Made by a program: the position numbers and the translations under genes | Part shown: piece after piece, positions 32,325 through 46,500 of the stretch | How the letters are laid out: each line of letters opens with the position of its first letter | Position numbering within the stretch: position 1 is the first letter of the stretch | NCBI GenBank assembly: GCA_034620365.1 | Contig: JAQGEQ010000011.1 | Span: forward strand, 868,001 to 932,000 | Direction of reading: 5' to 3' | DNA from: Pegea sp. RAD2-039 | Lineage: Eukaryota; Chordata; Thaliacea; Salpida; Salpidae | Length of the DNA stretch: 64,000 nt | Notes under the pieces: generated by a model | The model's input: only the letters and a program-made list of their open reading frames with translations | What the model was told of the DNA's origin: nothing | Database searches by the model: none

Positions 32325-35300
32325 TTAAGTAACCTCCATAGGTCTGGAAGATTTAGAGTTCTTCATTGCTGGTTTATTCGTCGAAGTGCTATCGTTGTTT
32401 TTATGAGACACAACAACTGAATCATTTAAAGAAGTTGAATCGGTTGTGTTCACTGGATGGTGGATAGACGAGCTTGTCGTGGTTGACTGCGCCGAGTTAC
32501 TTGTTAGTAGCCTGTCTAAACGCGAGCTCGTCAAGTGTTGTCTTCCACCGGTTAGGTGATTAGCCAACAGCGAGTTAGATGTTCGATTAATTAGAGCAGC
32601 ATCGCCGCGTATTGATTCTAGTGTTACTACATTTGAGTTGGTTTTTGTTGTTGACGATGCACCAGGGATAGATGGTGGGATCGAAACGGAGAAGAGTTGA
32701 GAACCGCTGGTTAAATTAAACATCTTTCTCGCTTTTAGTAACGAAGATGCCGGTTGGTTGTTGTTTGGGTTACTCAGATATCCGAGTGGTTTAGCAAATG
32801 GGCTACGTTGAGTTAATTTTTGGGATGAATGCGTTGAGTTGGTTGTGTGGTCATGAGGTGAAGGGGGGGCCGAATCATCATTTCTGTAGGGTTTTTGAGA
32901 GCTTGGTAAGTTGACTTTGATGCTAACAGGTGCATTGGAATAATGAGTAATCAACTGTTGAGGTGTTTGGTTGATAGAAGTAGCTGATGAGACAAACGTC
33001 CTTCGATTTGATTCCTGGTGATGTTGTTGATGCAGATTGATATTTGAAGTGATTGAATTAGGATTAATCCTTAAAATATTTGTAGTCTTATGAGCATTTC
33101 GCGGTGAAGCGATTGCTAGGGGAACTACTGCTGGTCGATGGCGAGAAGTGAGGTGGTTGGAGGACTGAATATTGGATGCAGCTGTGTTGACAGATATTGG
33201 AATCGCAGGATTGATTCCAGGAAACTTAAGACTGTATTCTCTAGTGGTGACTTGTGTGGTTGAAGTTGTCGAAGACACGTGACATCCGCATGTCACACAT
33301 TTCGATGTCGAGTTATCCAAGCCGTTAGAAATCCGATGTGACTCCAAATTGTTGTTGCGATGAAGATTGTTGGCATCTGCAGAGATTTGTGGATGTGATA
33401 GTGGAAGTAGAAGACAGTGGGTACGTACCTGAACAGTCACCATGTTTGCAGTTATCAGGTATGGACGGTACGACGACCGATTCCTTCCTGCTTTCAAAAA
33501 CTTGGTGACGAGCCGCGTTCAACAACAACTGATGATCGGTACTGAGATACTGGGAGCATCTGTAAAAGATAAAGATGAATATATGAGATGATTTTGTCGA
33601 AGAAGAAATCTTACTTGGGTTTGTTGAATTGCTGAGTAGTAGATGTTAGCAGCACAGGTCGCTGCCAATTTCTTCTCATCGAATCTGAAAAGGAATCTTC
33701 TAATCAACAACTTGTTTATATAGAAAACTAGATCTTTAGATTAATTGGATTCAGAAACATGAAGAGAAGTGAGTAAGAAGCAAACTTGTCAACTAACTTG
33801 ATGTTTGTAATTGAGCAAGATTGATTTGTAGCAATCGGTTGCAAGTAGTAGTACTATCAACTGCATCTTCACGTTTCACTGCTTCTTCAACCAACTCTTT
33901 TTCTTCCTCCTTTTCTTCACTTTCACTAATTTTTTGTGGTGACCTTGAAGCCATATAATGGGGCCACTTGTTGCTTCTTATTTCTGCAACCATCAACAGT
34001 TATAAGGATCTAAGTGTACAGAAAATAGCTGACCGTCAAGTAGATGGTTCAGATCATCAGTGGCAGGCAGATGCTTGTGTTCAGGGCATAAGTCCAACCT
34101 GGTGATCTTCTTGGACAGTTTATGGTAACCTCGATCTAATAACACTCGACCACCTCTACCAATCCTATTGTAAATAAGATAAATGGTCATGAATGGACAA
34201 AACCACTAAACGAGCCGCTGAGAGAACCTTCTACGGACAAAACCGATGTTCCTATCAGGTATCCTCAAAGAGGTTAAAGTGTATCGATATTTGGGACCCT
34301 TCATCCACGGTAAGATGGATTCTTCTGAATTATCAATATGCTGCAAGAGATGAGTGATTTTAGAAGGACGAAGAAGAAGATGAAAGATGGAGTTACTTTA
34401 TGGTAACTATCACATGGAGTGTTCCTCCGGAAGATGAAAGAGTCGGGACTATCCCCATCACTTGCTGATTCTTCCATCATCTACCAACAATCAATTGTTG
34501 GTGAAAATCAAAGAGATTAGGGGGGCGGAACTCACAAAAGGGTTCTCATCAGCAATCCTGGAATCTGAATATTCAAAAGCTTCCCGATCCGTATCAGCTC
34601 CTTTCAGTTGCCACCCTAAGTCACGATGGTAGAAGCATGGAAGCCCCCCTGAAGACGGCTTCCCGCTTTCGATGGATGATTGAACATTTAGTTGTTTGGA
34701 ACCTGGTTGAGATGTGATCTACAAACAAAGAGTTAATTGAAGGTAGTGGACGGATGATGACTGACAGTAGGATGAAGATGATCGTTTCTTCGTTTGTTGT
34801 CGTTTCTAACCGCAGATAATAACTGATTTGAGGTAAGAGAAGCAGCTGCAGAGGTTCGGACTTTCTTCTTTTTACTAGGAGGGTAATCACGACTGTAAGA
34901 GTTGTCAATGAGATCACAACTAAGTAGTAGATGGTGGCGAGCAGCACCTTTCTATTTGGCCTCGAGATATCGAAGCTGCTGTGACATTGGAAGCTTTTGA
35001 TATCTTCTCACCAGGAGCTGCAAGTCTCTTCTTCCGATAAGACACTCCACCAACTCTTAGATGAGATTTTAGTCGTTCTTTCTGATTGACATCTTTTTGA
35101 GCTTGACGACTGATCTTACCATCCCAATCCTTTACTTCTAGTCTGATGTACAAAAAAATTGATTTATTGAAATATGATTGGTTGATAAAAGACCTTTTGT
35201 TAAATTCTTCCATCATCACATCAACAATCTCTGATTTGACATTCTCACGTTTTCTTAACATATCGAAAAGAGTAACAACTTGACAGAAGTCTCTCCTTAA

Positions 35301-37892
35301 CTTCACCATTTTACCATAACTAGTTTCATCATTTTTACGATTCTAAAAAATGAAGAAAAGATGAAAAGACTGATGAAAGATACCGAGGCAACACCTTTCT
35401 AGTTTGCATCTTCTCAGTTCGACGACGAAAGGCGACATAAGAGTCATTGTTAGAAGATCCATCGCGTCGTTCTTGTCGAATCTATCACAAAAGTAGTTTT
35501 AGAGATAGCAGGCAATTTGGTAACACCTAACAAGGCGGCATCTTACTTGAAACATAAGTGGGCTCTTTTCTTTGTGTCGTTTGTTATGCCAATATACAAA
35601 AATTTTTTCCATCAAAAAGCTATCTTCTTTGAAAAGAATCTTAGCTTCATGAAGAGTTATTATCTAAAAACCAAATATAAAAATTGTTTAAAATACTTTC
35701 AAAATTAACCAGCCATATGAAAGGCAATCGTAATTGTTGCGTGGGAATCTAGTAAAGATATAAGAAAAACAAATACGTTTAAATACAATATATAATAAAT
35801 ACACATTCAATAAAATAAATAACCTGAGTGCCACAAGATTTTTCTAATTGTTCAATTACAGACTCAAACTGTGTAGATGTTATAGTTGGAGATTGACTAG
35901 AGTTGAACTTATTAATCCACTCCTCATCGTCACTATCCATGTCATAGCTTGGGTTATCTTGTTCCAACAAATGTAAGGCTTGAGCTGAAAAAAACTTTAA
36001 ATTTAATTTGAAATAAAATAGTTTAAGGATTACAATATAAAAATTTGCAAATTAATTTAATAACTTTATTACAAATTATTTAAACTCTCTTTTAGACATA
36101 CTTTTTATGAGATATACTATGAAAGTAGATGGCCCAGCTAAAGCAAAGTCTTTAAAACCCTTAGCCATCAATTACAATGTTTGTGTTTAAATTACATGCT
36201 TTTAATTAATTGTTTAGTTTAATTGTTAAACTCAGTGGGCCTATAACTAGTAGAAGAATAAGTTTCAGAACTTAATCAAATACATATAAACAATTGTACC
36301 TTGGTTAGTTATATAAGTTTTTGGCATTCTAAAAGTTTTTTTATAATAACTATTGTAAGCTTCCGAAGAAATCTCTGCTTCAGGAACAGGTATAACCATT
36401 TCATGTCTATCTCCATAGACTTGCTGGGCTGAAATTGCTCTTTGTAAGTGATGTTCCTTTAAAAATTGTGCATGATTAAATATAAATTCAAAAATTAATC
36501 TACTGGGGCACTAATTTTGATATAAATCTATGAAAGGGCTTATTAAAAATTATATTTTTAACAAACACTTTGATGAAGATATAAGATTCTTTTTCAGATT
36601 TTAGATGGAAATAATATCATAGACACACAGAAAATGATATTAGTGCAACTATAGTTTCGATAAAATATTATTACATTTGAAAAAAATAAACAACTTTTTA
36701 TAGAATTAAACACATTAAACATAAAAAGTAGAAAGAAGCTAAAATTATAGATTGTAAAATATTTGTTGTTACACTATTACATTTACTTACTATAAGATTT
36801 AGATATAACACTCACAAGAATATTTTTTAAATGAAAATAAATAAAAAGTAACAAGCTATAGAGCAAGCAATAATTTTATGACACAAAGCATAAATATTAG
36901 TTTTTAAAAATGGTCCAAAGTTGCACATACAACACAAAAAAATAGTTTAATAAAAGTAGATAAATTAAGCTTTCTTTATAATTATCATTTAACTTTTTAA
37001 ATATTGGTAGTTTATCATAACAAATGTTTTGGAACATTCTTTTAAAAAATATATATCCCATCAAAAACTAATGATAAATTAATGATAATTAGGTAACATT
37101 ATATTATAAATAAAATTCATTTTCAATTATCTACTTTTTTTGGGGGTTAAGAGGTTCTTATTAAAAATTCTAATTAATGAGATTTTATAGATCACACGGA
37201 TAACACATGTTTATACGTAAAAGTTTATATAAATATAGAATTTCAAGATAAACATTGATATAATCTAAAATATAAAAGATTAAATATATTTTATAAGTTT
37301 ACTTATACATTATATAAGTATATAATTATTTTCATAAATATGTAAAAAATTAATTATCATACTTATATAATATATATGTAACAAATTAAAATTTTATTTA
37401 TAGCTATTTTTAATAAAATTGATAACTTATAATAAATTAAGCATATTCTATATCAAATTAATAAACACCAAGAATAATTTGAAATGGGAAAAAAGTTGGA
37501 CTATATGATAAGTAATAACACTATATTTACCTATCAAGAAGTTGCGGGTTCATCACGAAAATATTTTATAAAACTTGATTTTTAAAAATTTGATACAATT
37601 AAATTAATATATTTTATAAATAATAGTAATTGGTACAATTTCCCGCCTCGGAGGTTAATTTATGTACACAATGATAAAAATACGCCATCTAGCGGTAAGC
37701 AAACGATACTTAAGTAGGCCTATATAGTTAACAGCTTACCGTCTCTTCTTCCTTTTCCATTCCAGTTGGCATTTGCGGAACAGCGCGATTATGTCCAGTG
37801 TAATCTTGCTTATTTGATATTTCATCTTTTTTATATATTGGCATGGGCTTAGAAGCATCCAAAGCTCTTGCACGAAACGATAACTTACTCAT
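32325..37892 (-). CDS. EPC1: Enhancer of polycomb homologue (NuA4/TIP60 subunit)
   Basis: Chromatin scaffold of the NuA4/TIP60 histone acetyltransferase complex in the nucleus. Sixteen exons, all in phase, encode 1031 residues, against about 810-840 for vertebrate EPC1/2: 37892-37740, 36456-36300, 35984-35824, 35663-35547, 35481-35395, 35342-35194, 35142-34948, 34892-34766, 34718-34536, 34480-34397, 34341-34229, 34164-34034, 33983-33798, 33684-33615, 33559-33429, 33376-32325. The N-terminus MSKLSFRARALDAS and PQMPTGMEKEEE define EPC-A. Next come DMDSDDEEW, HEAKILFKED, AFRRRTEKMQTRK and RIGRGGRVLLDR. The protein ends MEVT as in vertebrate EPC1. The extra length is mostly the 350-codon last exon, rich in Ser, Thr and Asn. 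It is probably the single pro-orthologue of EPC1 and EPC2. Confidence 0.96.
37682..37695 (-). promoter_or_regulatory. CTCF-like motif just inside EPC1 intron 1
   Basis: The minus strand reads CCGCTAGATGGCGT, about 12 of 14 positions of the vertebrate CTCF core CCASYAGRKGGCRS. It lies about 45 nt downstream of EPC1 exon 1. A match to a short degenerate motif is weak evidence by itself. Confidence 0.3.
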
Positions 37893-40588
37893 GGTTTTTG
37901 TAAACAAAGGACTGAAGTACACAAAATTCAAACTAAGCTCAAAGCAAATATTCCATAACATAAAGTAATTCAATAAGTAAAATATAAAAGCTTAGTAGTC
38001 CTTATTTTTAGCTGAAAAAAAATTATATTTTAAAATTAAATTTAGTTGTTAGGCCTAGACTATGATACAGCGAACACTAAACGCGAATGAATGGAATCTG
38101 TTAGTACTGTGCTGTCTACTCATAGTATATGCTTGCGCACAACCTTACTGCGCAATTTTCTCACGATCAGCTAAGGGGAATTAATTAAAATTATTTATGA
38201 AAATAAAAAACCACTTATCTACTTACTGCTATTTTATAGTCAAAAATAGATTACTAAAATAATTAAAATTTTTTAACAGCCTTTAAATATATATTTTTGC
38301 GCATATAAGTCTTTATCGAACAAGTTACCACTCGAAAAAATAAGATCTCCAAAGATAAACAAAACAGGGAAAAAAATCTAATTTAAATTTTTTTTATAAC
38401 AACCTGTTTAAATAAAAAATGTTATATGAATCAATAACCTAAGCAGAATGAATAAAAAATTATTAATGAGTAAAGCTCTTAACATTTTAACAATTTTTTT
38501 CGCCCGATGTCAATTTAAAGTCAACTAGTTTAGTAATAAGCTTTGATAAAGTAAGGAGCATATAAAAAGACTTTATAAATATTTAATGTTTGGCGGTTTT
38601 TCCTTGAAAATAATTTTAATTCAAGTTTATACTACATTTTCAATTTATTCTATTATATTTCATGATTTCTGTTTCTATGGTTTACTATATATAACAGGAG
38701 GTCATAAGCCTAATAAGGCTCAGAACGAATAAAATACCTTGAAAAATATTTCAATATAGTGACATAGCCACCAAGTTCAACACAATCAAACATTTGATCA
38801 GCTCCCTTTAAGCTATTGAACTTTTCTTATTCAAATGCAAAAAAGTTGCACTTTCGTTTGAAAATCAAAAAAAGGCTTTGTTTATTGAAGTAAAGTTCCC
38901 TCTTAAATATGATTTAAGATACACAAAATTTGATTAAAAATATATAGAATTTAGTCTTGTAGATCGATGATGTTGAATAAAGAAAGTTTTTACAAAAACT
39001 TACAAGAAAAAAGGTAAATTTAATCCGTATGAACAATTGTTTTTTAAAACTTATTTTATAATAACGTAGAGTATTATTTTCTTCAAAGTATTATCGCTAA
39101 TTGTTATCATACTTAATTGTTTAGTTTAATCTTATTTATTATATTTTAAAATTATGGAATCCTTAACTTGGATATTACTTTCTGAAAAACGTTTAAATCT
39201 TTTTTATAATCTCACTAAATAGTTACTATATAATAATTCTTCTCTGTCAATGTTATTAATTTTCATTAATGATAACTGTTGTACTGTCCATATTATTTTT
39301 AAAATGTTTTATTGTTTTAAGATTTTTATTCTAAAAATAAAACTGTCTTTATTTCTTTTTGATTTAACTAGTTTTTGTATTTTTTCAAAACTTGTTAACA
39401 ACCGAAAGTAAAAGAAATTGTCTCAAGAACATATTAACATGACTCAAATGCTTGATAAATATTCCCAAATTTGTTCTCTTAGACATTGTATGGGGTAAGA
39501 ATCGGTAGTAATTTCTTTTGAATTTATTTAGCACACAATTCGAAAATGGAAATTCATTAAGTACTTCAATTACTTTTTTGATAACACGCTGAAGAAAAAA
39601 TTGTTATTTGGTATTGAGCCTAGTATAAGGTTTACTTATAGTTTTACTTTGTCATCATGTTAGCCGAATATGAGCTCATAAGACTTTTTGTTAATTTATA
39701 ATAATATATGAAACTTGTTTCAGTGTTTCAATCCGGTAATTTATATAAAATAAATTCTGTTTTTTTAATCATTTTAATGAGTCTTCTCATGTAAGTCTCT
39801 GAAGAGTTATTTTCAAACCTACCATTATCTCAAACTTTTTATATAAAAGCTACTAATGAGTAAAACTTTTTTCTAAGTTTTATTATTACTTTTAGCTCTC
39901 GAAAAACCCGAAAGAGAAACCTCAAAACTAACCATACAAAAATTTTCAAATACTAAATTTTGAATGAATTTTTAAAAATTTACTAAAAATAAAATGAAGG
40001 ATAACCCTTGTAAATTGAAGCATCAATTCAATTACTTTGCTACAAATTTGATATCTGTACAAAGTTTTATTAGCTGGTGATAATTGGCTAGCAAATAGAC
40101 TGTCCAGATCACTTTATTTCTACTTAGTTATTTTTGACAACAAGTAGTTTATTTAGAGTTTAAAAAAAGTTTTCAAAAACGATTGTTGAGAAGCTTTATT
40201 TATTTCATTTAAAGTAAAATTTGCAAAAGATTTTAAACCCAAAAATGTTTGTTTTTCTCGCAAATTACAAAAGTATATAAAGAATATTTGCTCCATCAAA
40301 AGTATTCGTTCGATTTAAAAAAGATTTGTGACAAAAGCTCATAGTACCAAAATGCAAAAAAGTTGTAAACCTACTTAGTAAGGCTCACAAAAATGAGAAA
40401 ATACATTCAAATGTAGAAGAAAATGTAGGTGAATTAATTTGTTGTAATCACAACATCATAGTACCTGACATATAAACACTTAAAAAGAAAATGTAAATAA
40501 TTTGATGAACAGTCTAGCTAGGATTAGAATGTCGCAAGGCACGACTGTTGTCTGAAAGTTTTTCAATTATGGTTTTAATTTTTACTTT
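37893..40588. other. Intergenic space between EPC1 start and neurexin 3' end
   Basis: No gene recognised. Two TGCGCA hexamers occur about 240-260 nt upstream of the EPC1 start (around 38130-38155) in otherwise AT-rich DNA and could belong to the EPC1 promoter. The remainder, to 40588, should include the neurexin 3' untranslated region but shows nothing else. Confidence 0.55.
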
Positions 40589-43500
40589 TCATACATAATA
40601 TTCTTTTTCATCCTTGCCAATAGGCCCGCCATTTCTTGGTATCATTTCATCACCTCCTTTGTTTATCATTTTTTTCTTGCTTTTTTCGTCATTTCGACCT
40701 TCACTGTCAGCGACGTTGTAAACATACCTCTCAACTCTTCTACCTCTCCCATTTTTACTTTTGTAGCAGTATATACAAGCAATTAGGCCAGCTACTGCAA
40801 GAGTTGCAGCAGAAGCAACTCCAGCAATCATGGCTCGCTTAATAGGTGCTAATGTAATAGGTATATTTCCAGTACCATTAACAATACCATCTAAAAGAAT
40901 TCATTTCCACCGTTTGTTGTTGGTCTTTATGTTAATAATATATATTTTTTTAATTAAACATTATTCTTAAAAAGTTACTTTATCCATTCTATTATATTAT
41001 TAAATAGATTTTGATTTCTAACTTTGTTGATTTTTTTTTCAAGTTTTAAAAAATGTTTTAATTTTATATTTATTTTGTGTATAAGCTTTCTTTGAAATTG
41101 ATAAGTCATAACTAACCATTATTACAACGACCAGCTTTGCAGGTTGTATCACCCAAAGTTGTCTATAAAAGATATTTAATGGTTTTAAAACTATAAAGTT
41201 GAGGTAAAGACTACCTCCAGTAGATTAAGATCATCTGAAGTAGGAAGTGGGGAAGAAACAAAAGGAGAAACTGTTGTCGCAGGTTCAGGGAAGCCAACGG
41301 TCTGCACATCACCAAAAGTTTTGACACTCTCATCATCTAAAAGTTTCAGAGTTTCAGATAAAGACTCAAATTTGGTTTGGTGTCTCACTTGAATTTAGCA
41401 ACTCGAAGGGTTTGACATCATTATAAAAAACACGAGACATTTTACCACGAAAAGGCATATCGATGGTGTAAGAAGTTGTGTTAGAATTACTGGGTTTGTA
41501 TTTGGGTGAAAGTATTCCACCAATTTCTATACTAGATTGGGTATTGAAAACGGTATTTATTGAATCTGCAGTTAGAATATAATTACAATGTTATGAAATA
41601 ATGTAGAAAATTGAAAGGAAAAAACTACTTTTCAGTCAGTTTTAAAAGACTTAACCTATTAACAAAGTAAAGTATATTTTTTGGTGATAACAGAAACTAT
41701 AAGTTCAAGGCAACAGTATACGAATTTCAGAAATTGTTCAAGTAGCTGCCTGATTTTATAAAGAATTCAAAAGAATGAAGTTCAGACTGTTTCTTCGTTT
41801 TTGATGTCTTAAGAAATCGTTCGAATGCTGATCAAACAATTGTTATCAAAGTTAAAAAAAATTGATTCCAAGGTTAATTTTAATTTTGTAACTTTTACAA
41901 ATGGTAGTCTCTTTTGTTTGAAAGAAGTTGTTTTATCATTTCTGATTGTTATTTGTGAAGCTGATGTCATTTTCATACATTTAAATCAGACAATATTTAT
42001 AGAAAAAATATTTAACAAGCTTTTACAAACTCTACAAATGGAATTATTTTTGTTTGTAATTTATAAAAGTAGAAGTTAAAGCTGTTATTACTTTTAAGAC
42101 AAAAATATGTTTGATTTTTTGCATTATATAGTATTTAATCATCTTAGGGTTAGTTAAATATTTACTCTTTGAAAATAAGCTTAAAGTTCAATGTTAAATC
42201 ATCTTTCAGATTACTTGTTATTGAAAAAGATGACAGATGAAATATGTTGAAGATATTTTGAAACAAAAAGACAATACTTGTCTAAAAAGTAATTTATACA
42301 TGCATATTAACTTATTTCAAAAATGTTAGTACTTGCAAGAGAAAATGAAGTTTGTTACACTGTTAGATTGGTTATTGTTTGCTTCGTACCGACCTTTATT
42401 GTTTAACCACGATTTCACTACTGGTTGCGTTACGGAGGGTATGGCTGCCATTACCAGGGCAGCCAGGGAATTCGAACCTCCTACATATAACAAGAATAAA
42501 AACGAGAAGACGTGAAAAGCACTACATATATTATATAGCGCGGGCAAACAAGCATTTGAAATTTTTTATGTTGCTGTTAGAACGAGTTAGTTAGTAAATC
42601 ATCACAATAAATACAAAATAGCTGCGTCTGTATTTTAATATTTACTTTGTTAGTTAGTTATGGGTTTGATCATGATTACTAAGCATTTGTGTGGCAAAAC
42701 ACCAAACAAAAACACAGACAACTATGTTTGGATGCTCTACATCAAAAAGAATTTGATATAATCTTAAAAAAAAACTATATCTTCTTTATCTCACATTCAA
42801 GATACTTTTTGGTAAATTGTGTTTTGTAAGATATATAAAAGGATGGATTAGTAATTAAAATCAAAACTGATAATCATTTCAGAAAGTTTATTTTTAGTAT
42901 TTTCAAAGTTTTCATTTGGGCCAGCTTATTTGCTACATTAATTCTTTTAATAAGTATTTTAAAATAACATATTTATCATGTAAATAGGTTTCTATTTTGT
43001 TTAACATTTTTCAATTAAACAAAACTAGTAACAAACGAATGACAACTTTTTGTAAAATTTCTTATGATTTTAAATAAATTTGTTTTTGTTATCTTAATTG
43101 CTAAGAGCCTAGTAAATCTTACACTCAATAGTTATCCTTAAAGTTATATGAGTTTTTATGGGAGCTTCTATTGAAATAATTTAGGACACATTTGATGAGG
43201 CACAAGAGTTTTATGAATTCTTTATCTTTGCAAGCTGATTAGTACTTTAAACCATTAAATTGTATTTTTCTGTTTGATCGATTGAGGAAAACTTTGAAGA
43301 TTAATTTCGTTTAGAGTTTTCATAAAATATTTCAAATTTTTGCTTTCAGATTTTTCTGCTTTACTACACTATAAAAAAGTTTGCTTAATATGTCTAGTTT
43401 TGAAAGTAAGTAAAACGAAAGTAAACTTTTAAAAAGTTTGTTTGGTAAATATCAAATATTTGTACTTATTTTAGATAATAGAAATAACTTTTTAGGATAT

Positions 43501-46500
43501 ATTTTTAGCTAAAACAGATTTAAAGCACTTCATTACTGGTTTCAAACTTACGTTCCTTCGACTTTCGAGGCGGCCAGTCATTCACTTGCATTGTAGCGTT
43601 TGTATAATGTCTTTTAATAGCAACATTGTGTAGATTACCATCAGCTACAGAAATCTCCTCTTGAAGTCGAATCTCTTTTACTCCCACATTATAAGTCAGA
43701 GTTAGTTTGCCGTTTTCCTGAGCAATACAACATGTTTAAACACCTTGGAAAAAACAAGTTTAATATTAATTTGAACAATGTGCTCATGCAAATTCTTCAC
43801 AGGCAAAAGGTGTTTTTTTGCACATTAAATTGATTATTTTGTGAAAATTTTTTATGGTAACAAAATGTCTCGGTACAAATTATAAAAACAAAGATCATGC
43901 AAAAATGAGTCTGCTCATCTATACAAGTACTAAGTAAAATAACTAAGTAAACCGCAAGATTATAAACTCATAAACATTTATATCGTTTGCAGTTTCTTTA
44001 GTCTTTTCTAAATTCTAAGCAGTAACTTCAACTGACTTTAGTTTTAATTATTCTATAACAAATTCATCAACAAAAAATTGTTTTCAAATCGTAGAAATAA
44101 GTTTGAAAAATATTTACTTGCGTAAAACTCAAATTATAAAAATATAAAACTAAAATGAATAATTGGAATTTAATTAAGTTGTAAGAAGGTTTCTTTTTAT
44201 TTTTTACTCTTGTTTATATTTGCAGTACAGAAAATTTAAAAATCCAACACAGAAAATTTGAAATATTGGAATATGTACTTATCAACTTTGCAATCATCAA
44301 TCTGAAAAATTTGTAACAAGATGGCGTATATGTAAATACCTCAAAAAAATAAGACTACAAACTCTTCATCAAATTTACACGTCATTTTTCCAGTCTTCTT
44401 TCGGCAGTTTTAATATTTCATTTTAAACAATACTTTTAATACCTTGCACCATACAAGTTTGAAAAAAAAAACAACTAAAATAATTGAAGATAAAAAATAT
44501 TTGATGAAAAAAGTTACAAGTTAAAATAAATTACAAAAGTTAATTAGATAGTTTCTATTTGATACGGTCAATTGAAAAAGCTGCTTTACTTAAACAGGTT
44601 TGGTCTTCTAATGTAATTCTTCAGTTTAATTGGCTAACCGATTTATGAAAACACATTTTAAGTTATAAATATAAGTTTCATTCAATTTAGTGGTAGCCAA
44701 TAAAATGCCCGAAATATTTTGACACGCAAAAATTTTTAGTTTTTAAAAAGAGCTTAAAAAGCTAAAAAAACAAATTAAAAGTTTTGCGAAAAGAGAGAAC
44801 TAAAAACTAAAGTAGAAATGAAAAAGTTTCAACACTAATGTTAGCTTAATTATTTTAAAATAAAAAATATATCTCCAATAATCTCTTTTTTAACAAATAC
44901 TTGCAATTGACAGCTGGTTCTTTCACCTGGTAGAAAATTGATCCAGCCGGCAGATGTAAACTAACTAGTAAATCAACCAGCATACTAACCAGAAAACTAG
45001 TCAATGCATTAGCCAGTATACCAAAAGGTAAACAAGCAAGTAGTAGCTAGTAAACCAATCGGTAAACCAGCTAGTGAAGAGCAAGAATTCAGTTTCAGCC
45101 AGCATACAAACACAGCCGCAACACAGCGAACAGCGAGAGAATATTTTGTAGCAACTTGACAAACTCTGCTTTTGTTTATCTACAACACTGACGACAAGAA
45201 TGCGCCGATGGTTCGTTGCAGCTAGCCTTGTGACTCTTGCTTATATCGAGAATACAATGCACAACAAGAGCTGTCTCACAAGTTGCAACTTCATGAATTC
45301 ACGAGAAGTTAGAGATCGGATAAGAACAATTGTTGAGTTTGGTTCCATTGAGTCGTTAGTTTCAAATGACACATTCAACGTATCAACTCTTGAACTAATC
45401 CATTTCTGGCTTGATGCTTCTTTTTTTTCTAGACTTCCAAGAACCACTCCACGATTGAAGACAACATATTCTCTGCTCATCTGATTAGCTGCTGAGGGAT
45501 AGAAACGGTTTTTACTACGATGTTACAAAAGCGCTGTAGATAAACATCCTGAAATTCCTGCCTCGCTTCCCTAACCTTCGAATATCTGATCTGTTTTCGC
45601 TCTCAAGTATGTTATGACGTCTACACTTGGCTCAATTACTCACGATTGTTAGTTTGAAAAAGTCACCCAAAGGTTCCTTGCCCTTGACGAAGACCAGGGC
45701 TGCATCCTTGGACGTGGTTTGAAACATCAAGTTCAGAGTATCAGTCCGTGTGCTGGGGTATTTGGACCAGTGGTAGATGACAACTCCACCCGAAGTAGAG
45801 GTGTTTGCGCCAAACAAACACCCTGGTCCGTCTGCAGTGTGACGTCATCACGGCGTACGTACATCGATCAGTTAATTGATATTTATTTATCGAAAAGTTT
45901 AAAAGTTTCTTGATTTTAGTGAAGATTTTAGTGACTTTGGTGGTGCTTATTGCCAAATGTTGATAAATTTGTTTCTTTTTTACATAATGTTTAATTAATT
46001 AGTGATTTAATGTTTATTTACATGTAAAATACTTATCAATTTTTTAAGTGATAAAAGTTATACTAAAACATGCTGTGAGATGATCTTATCATTTTGTTAA
46101 ACAGATATTTAATTTATCTTTGACAATGCCAAGCAGAAAGTCTAGTAAGATGACTGAGGGATTCAATTGGGCTTTCAACAGATTTCAATTTGTTAGCAAC
46201 TTGCTTGAATTTTGTTGTACATGCAAAGCTAGGCTATCTTTAATAACCACAACATTCAGCTTATACTAAAAATTTGATTAAAAATGTTTTACTTATGCTG
46301 AAAAACGCAAAATGTTTAAGAGACAAATTGCTTTTAGATATTCTTAAGAATGATACAAATAGATTTGATTTAAATTTAGAATTAGTTGTGGTACAGAAAA
46401 ACTAGAGAAAACTATTTGATGGACTTAGCACTTGTTTACCTGCTGCTTGTCCTTTACATCTACTATCGTCTTGTGAAGTAATTGTACTTTTTTAGCAAAT

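Noticed and set aside
35700-35745. Possible extra EPC1 exon in the intron before 35663
   Set aside because: Exons 35984-35824 and 35663-35547 join in phase 0 and match vertebrate EPC directly; the extra piece has no match.
42394-42490. B-box-like GGTTCGAATTCCC on the minus strand, first read as another tRNA-derived SINE
   Set aside because: No A box at the right distance, and the same bases form the SS4 exon with correct splice sites, phase and residue matches.
45200-45484. Plus-strand 94-codon frame with a hydrophobic start resembling a signal peptide
   Set aside because: It is antisense to the alternative LNS6 exon b and has no supporting exon structure or family match.
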